A stretch of 64,000 nucleotides of DNA from Kineosporia succinea (GTDB lineage Bacteria > Actinomycetota > Actinomycetes > Actinomycetales > Kineosporiaceae), in assembly GCF_030811555.1 (NCBI RefSeq), contig NZ_JAUSQZ010000001.1, forward strand, positions 7,313,241-7,377,240. The letters are read 5' to 3'. The notes beneath the pieces are model-generated. The model ran no database searches and had not been told where the DNA came from. It was given only the letters and a program-made list of their open reading frames with translations. How positions within the stretch are numbered: the stretch's first letter is position 1; every line of letters starts with the position of its first letter. The position numbers and the translations under genes are program-made. Below are positions 60,907 to 64,000 of the stretch, in pieces.

Positions 60907-61040
60907 GAAAAGTCGGGCCCGTCGCTGCACCTGGCCCCAGGAACGGACGTCAACCGAGCCGAGCAACGGAGGGTGGCGAGCCACCAGCCAGCGAGAACAG
61001 AGGCCGTCTCCGGGGCCAGCGCCGGATCCCCACGCCGGTG

Positions 61041-61278
61041 CCATGCCCCACCCCGGTGCCATGCCCCACCCCGGTGCCATGCCCCACCCCGGTGCCGTGC
61101 CCCACCCCGGTGCCGTGCCCCACCCTGGTGCCGTGCCCCACCTCGGTGCCGCCACGCCGATGCCCCCACGCCGGTGCCGCTACCGCCACGCCGGTGCCGC
61201 TACCGCCACGCCGGTGCCGCTACCGCCACGCCGATGCCATCACGCCGGTGCCATCACGCCGGTACCGCTGCCGCCACG
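61041..61278. repeat. 18-bp and 20-bp minisatellite block
   Basis: Six units of the type CCRTGCCCCACCYYGGTG (61041-61148), a short link, then three 20-bp units CCGGTGCCGCTACCGCCACG (61171-61230) and further shortened copies (to 61278). It lies between the ends of ligA and the histidine kinase, with no gene. Confidence 0.93.
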
Positions 61279-61300
61279 CCGGTGCCGAACCCGGGGCCCA

Positions 61301-62872
61301 CTACCCCGGCGACGGCGCCGATCCCGGCACGGTGAAAATCACTGTGGTGCCCGGCCCCTCGCCCGACGATCCCGACGATGCCGCCGGATCGCCGGACCTC
61401 CGCGACTCGACCGCCACCGATCCACCGTGCGCCACCACCACCGCCTCCACGATGGCCAGCCCCAGCCCGGAACCACCCCGGGCCCGGCTACGGCTCTCCT
61501 CGGCCCGCCAGAACCGCTCGAAGAGCCGCGGCACCTGCTCCGCCGGAACGCCCAGTCCGTGATCCCGCACCGAAACCCGCACCGCTCCGTCCTCGCCCGA
61601 CTGCACCGGCACCACCGCGACCTCCACCGCCGTCCCGGCCGGGGTGTGCTGCACTGCGTTCCCCACCAGGTTGCGCAGCACCCGCCGCAACCGCTCGGCA
61701 TCCCCCCGTACCACCGCCGAGCCACCACCTGAGCCACCACCTGAGCCACCAACCGAGCCACCACCCGAGCCACCACCCGCCAGCACATCACCCGCCAGCA
61801 CATCACCCGGCCGCTGCAAGGTGAAGACCCGATCCGCCGCCACCACCCGGGCGTCCTCCAGCACCTCCTCGGCCAGGGCCACCAGGTCGACGTCCTCGAG
61901 ATCCAGCGGCACCTGCGCGTCGAGCCGGGCCAGCAGCGACAGCTCCTCCACCAGCATGCCCATGCGGCCCACCTCGACCTCGACCTTCTCCAACGCGGCC
62001 TGCGTCCCCTCCTCGCCCCGTAAACCGCCCTGCAGGTACAGATCCACCCAGCCACCGATCTTGGTCAGCGGCGTACGCAGCTCGTGCGACGCGTCCGCCA
62101 CGAACGACCGCAGCCGGTCCTCCGCCCGGTCACGCGCCCGAAAGGCCTCGCGCACGGCCGTCGCGACCTGGTCCGTCTCCGTGCTTCCGCCCAGGGGCAC
62201 GGTTTCCGGCCCACCCTCACCCCGCCCGACCCGCTGGACGGCGGACGCCAGGTCGGTCAGCGGCCGCAGCCCCGCCCGCACCACCGCGGCGATCAGCACG
62301 CACAGCACCCCCAGTGCCAGCAGCGCGACCAGCAGCCCGGTGCGCACGAGCCGGTTCACCGTCTCCCGGTCGTCCGCCCGCGAGACGGCCAGCACCACGG
62401 CGTCGATCCGGGTCGGCCCGCCGAGATCGGCCCTCAGCCCGGGAGTATCGACCGCGATGCCGGCCGTGGGCTCACCGTCGTCGAGGAAGACCACCGTTCC
62501 CGGGTCCGGCAGGGTCGCGTCCATGAGCTCCCGCTCGGAAACCCCCGGCAGCCCGGTGGAGAAGCCCGGCTCCCCGCCGACCACCAGGATCAGGCCGGTC
62601 CGGTCACCCAGCAGCGACTCCAGCTGGGGCGTGCCGACCTTCAGGCTGCCCTGGTTGGCCACGTTCAGCGCGACCACCCGCTCGATCTGGTCGTGCACGG
62701 TGTGCAGGCGCCCGGCGACGCGGTCGTCCAGGTAGGCACTCACCGACCAGGCGGTGGCCACCGCGCCGCAGACCAGCACGAGCGCCACTGTCACGAGCAC
62801 CGCGAGCACGATCCGGGCGCGCACACCCCGCCACCACGTCCGCCGTGGCGAAACCCTCACCGAAACCACCAC
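61301..62872 (-). CDS. OmpR-type sensor histidine kinase
   Basis: 523 residues from a GTG. Two membrane helices (about 22-44 and 180-205) flank an external sensor domain of about 130 residues, followed by HAMP. The HisKA phosphoacceptor is in FVADASHELRTPLTKIGGWV, then LRNLVGNAVQHTPAGTAVEV (N box), VSVRDHGLGVPAEQVPRLFE (G1/F) and GSGLGLAIVEAVVVAHGGSV (G2). A Gly/Ser-rich insert lies within the ATPase domain between the GDVLAG and SAVVRG segments. The response regulator gene lies just upstream on the same strand. The start is uncertain because a 35-bp repeat covers it. Confidence 0.92.
   Translation of the reverse strand: MVVSVRVSPRRTWWRGVRARIVLAVLVTVALVLVCGAVATAWSVSAYLDDRVAGRLHTVHDQIERVVALNVANQGSLKVGTPQLESLLGDRTGLILVVGGEPGFSTGLPGVSERELMDATLPDPGTVVFLDDGEPTAGIAVDTPGLRADLGGPTRIDAVVLAVSRADDRETVNRLVRTGLLVALLALGVLCVLIAAVVRAGLRPLTDLASAVQRVGRGEGGPETVPLGGSTETDQVATAVREAFRARDRAEDRLRSFVADASHELRTPLTKIGGWVDLYLQGGLRGEEGTQAALEKVEVEVGRMGMLVEELSLLARLDAQVPLDLEDVDLVALAEEVLEDARVVAADRVFTLQRPGDVLAGDVLAGGGSGGGSVGGSGGGSGGGSAVVRGDAERLRRVLRNLVGNAVQHTPAGTAVEVAVVPVQSGEDGAVRVSVRDHGLGVPAEQVPRLFERFWRAEESRSRARGGSGLGLAIVEAVVVAHGGSVAVESRRSGDPAASSGSSGEGPGTTVIFTVPGSAPSPG
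61719..61808 (-). repeat. 12-bp and 15-bp repeats encoding the Gly-Ser insert
   Basis: Five 12-bp units of GAGCCACCAMCY (61719-61778) and two 15-bp units of GCCAGCACATCACCC (61779-61808), encoding the insert in the kinase ATPase domain. Confidence 0.9.
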
Positions 62873-62935
62873 GTCCGCCGTCGCGAAACCCTCACCGGGA
62901 CCACCACGTCCACCATCGCGAAACCCTCACCGCGA
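62831..62935. repeat. 35-bp tandem repeat across the gene junction
   Basis: Three 35-bp copies with core CCACCACGTCC...GCGAAACCCTCACC. The block spans the stop codon of the response regulator (62927-62929) and the start region of the histidine kinase. Confidence 0.92.
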
Positions 62936-63628
62936 GGGCTCCCGCAGCGAGTACCCGAAACCGCGCACGGTGTGGATGAGGGGCTCGCGCCCGTCGTCGA
63001 GCTTGCGCCGCAGGTTGCTGACGAACCGCTCCACCACCCCCGCGTCCCCACCGAAGTCGTACTGCCAGACGTGCTGCAGGATCTGCGACTTGGAGACGAC
63101 CCGGCCACTGTTCAGCAGCAGGTACCGCAGCAGCCGGAACTCGGTCGGCGAGAGCTGCACCAGATCACCGCCCCGGGTGACGCGGTGGGCGTCCTCGTCG
63201 AGCTCCAGGTCGGCCACCCGCAGCCCCGCAGCCGCACCGGCGACGACGACGGACGCCAGGGAGCGCCGCCGCAGCGCCTCCACCCGCGCCACCACCTCGG
63301 CCACGCTGAACGGCTTGGTCACGTAGTCGTCGGCCCCCAGCCGCAGGCCCCGCACCCGGTCCTCGACCGCGTCCCGCGCCGTCAGCAGCAGCACCGGCAG
63401 CTGGGTGCCCCGCGAGCGCAGCAGCTGCACCAGGTCGAACCCGTCGGCGCCGGGCAGCATCACGTCGAGCACGAGCACGTCGACCTCGCCGGCCGTGATG
63501 ATCCGCAGCGCCCCGGTGACGTCCGCGGCCGCGGTGACCGCGAAGCCCGCGAACTCCAGCGCGGAGGTGAGGAGGTCACGGATGCCGGCGTCGTCGTCCA
63601 CCACGAGGATCCGGTCCGGGCTGCTCAC
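62927..63628 (-). CDS. OmpR family response regulator
   Basis: 233 residues from a GTG. Receiver domain with DDD (11-13), Asp55 in VDVLVLDVMLPGADGFDLVQ and Lys in GADDYVTKPFSVAEVVARVE. The winged-helix effector domain is LSPTEFRLLRYLLLNSGRVV, then VVERFVSNLRRKLDDGREPL and IHTVRGFGYSL. It is the partner of the kinase downstream (54 bp between stop and start). The upstream MMPL gene, divergent from it, is a plausible target. Confidence 0.95.
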   Translation of the reverse strand: MSSPDRILVVDDDAGIRDLLTSALEFAGFAVTAAADVTGALRIITAGEVDVLVLDVMLPGADGFDLVQLLRSRGTQLPVLLLTARDAVEDRVRGLRLGADDYVTKPFSVAEVVARVEALRRRSLASVVVAGAAAGLRVADLELDEDAHRVTRGGDLVQLSPTEFRLLRYLLLNSGRVVSKSQILQHVWQYDFGGDAGVVERFVSNLRRKLDDGREPLIHTVRGFGYSLREPSR

Positions 63629-63803
63629 CGCGTCATCCTGCCATCCGGGCGGGCCGCCGGGCCCGGCCGGCGGGCAATGCCGGGCGAACCGTCAGCAGAC
63701 CGTCAGGTTCCGCGGGGGCCGGGTGCGGGGCAGCCGTCGGGCCGGGGCGATCGGATCGGGTCGGCCGGGCGAGAGCCGCCCGGGCCCTGACCCGAAGGTT
63801 GAC

Positions 63804-64000
63804 ATGGCATCCGCTCTCCATCGTCTCGGCCGGTTCGCCCATCGGCGCCGGCTTCTCGTCCTGACCGTCTGGCTGTTCCTGCTCCTGGTCGTGGCGGGCA
63901 CGGCCGGCAGGCTCGGGCCGAACCTCGACAACGAGTTCACGCTTCCCGGTTCCACCTCCCAGGAGGCCATGGACGACCTCGGTGAGGCCCTGCCCGCCGC
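63804..64000 (+). CDS. MMPL family transporter, 3' end outside window
   Basis: Only the first 65 residues are present. The ATG has GAAGG upstream. HRLGRFAHRRRLLVLTVWLF and the following helix then NEFTLPGSTSQEAMDDLGEA are the N-terminal pattern of MMPL proteins (short cytoplasmic start, one helix, external loop). It is divergent from an OmpR-type two-component system, which may control it. It is distinct from the complete MMPL gene at 51618-53879. Confidence 0.88.
   Translation, partial: MASALHRLGRFAHRRRLLVLTVWLFLLLVVAGTAGRLGPNLDNEFTLPGSTSQEAMDDLGEALPA

Noticed and set aside
60774-61278. Possible CRISPR array
   Set aside because: Units are adjacent with no unique spacers and no cas genes nearby; these are simple tandem repeats.
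1-64000. tRNA, rRNA, insertion sequences, phage genes, att sites
   Set aside because: Looked for by eye on both strands; no transposase, integrase or tRNA-like clover pattern was recognised.

Overview
The window is high-GC DNA from an actinobacterium. The evidence is NarL- and OmpR-type two-component systems, MMPL exporters, a CUT1 sugar ABC system with no ATPase of its own, an ECF sigma factor, many GTG starts, and many start codons that sit 6-7 nt after a TAnnnT -10 box (leaderless transcription). A Kineosporiaceae- or Micromonosporales-like host is a guess; no rRNA or tRNA gene is present to settle it.

Layout. 1-10 kb: a glycan-use locus with two GH3 glycosidases, TetR and LacI regulators, a lipoprotein plus two permeases, and a GH43/GH32-like glycosidase, with a 26-bp palindromic operator in front of the transporter. 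10-29 kb: mixed single genes, including a small HARP-like protein preceded by a leaderless 25-codon ORF ending in Cys-Cys, a YczE-like membrane protein, nitronate monooxygenase, a LacI/MFS pair with twin operators, a GlxA-type regulator, an ECF sigma factor, NhaA, and a run of small enzymes (kinase, methyltransferase, GNAT, ATP-grasp). 29-32 kb: a multicopper oxidase and small proteins. 32-41 kb: a compact ddl-murF-PLP-enzyme operon, with two complete NarL-type two-component systems and a secreted two-repeat protein beside it. 42-51.6 kb: a homoprotocatechuate (3,4-dihydroxyphenylacetate) meta-cleavage operon with a divergent IclR regulator. It contains a phenol-hydroxylase-type monooxygenase, HpaD, HpaE, HpaH, HpaI, an FAH-RraA fusion and a second aldehyde dehydrogenase that fits succinate semialdehyde. 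51.6-64 kb: an MMPL transporter, a TPR-GGDEF protein, an S55 peptidase, an NAD-dependent DNA ligase with a coupled upstream small ORF, a block of minisatellites, an OmpR-type two-component system and the start of another MMPL gene.

The least ordinary items are the leaderless Cys-Cys leader peptide, the ddl-murF-PLP operon, two small ORFs that overlap the start of the next gene as ATGA (before a histidine kinase and before ligA), the FAH-RraA fusion, and a striking number of perfect short tandem repeats (7 to 63 bp units) at or just beyond the ends of genes. Functions come from reading motifs by eye; no database search was possible.
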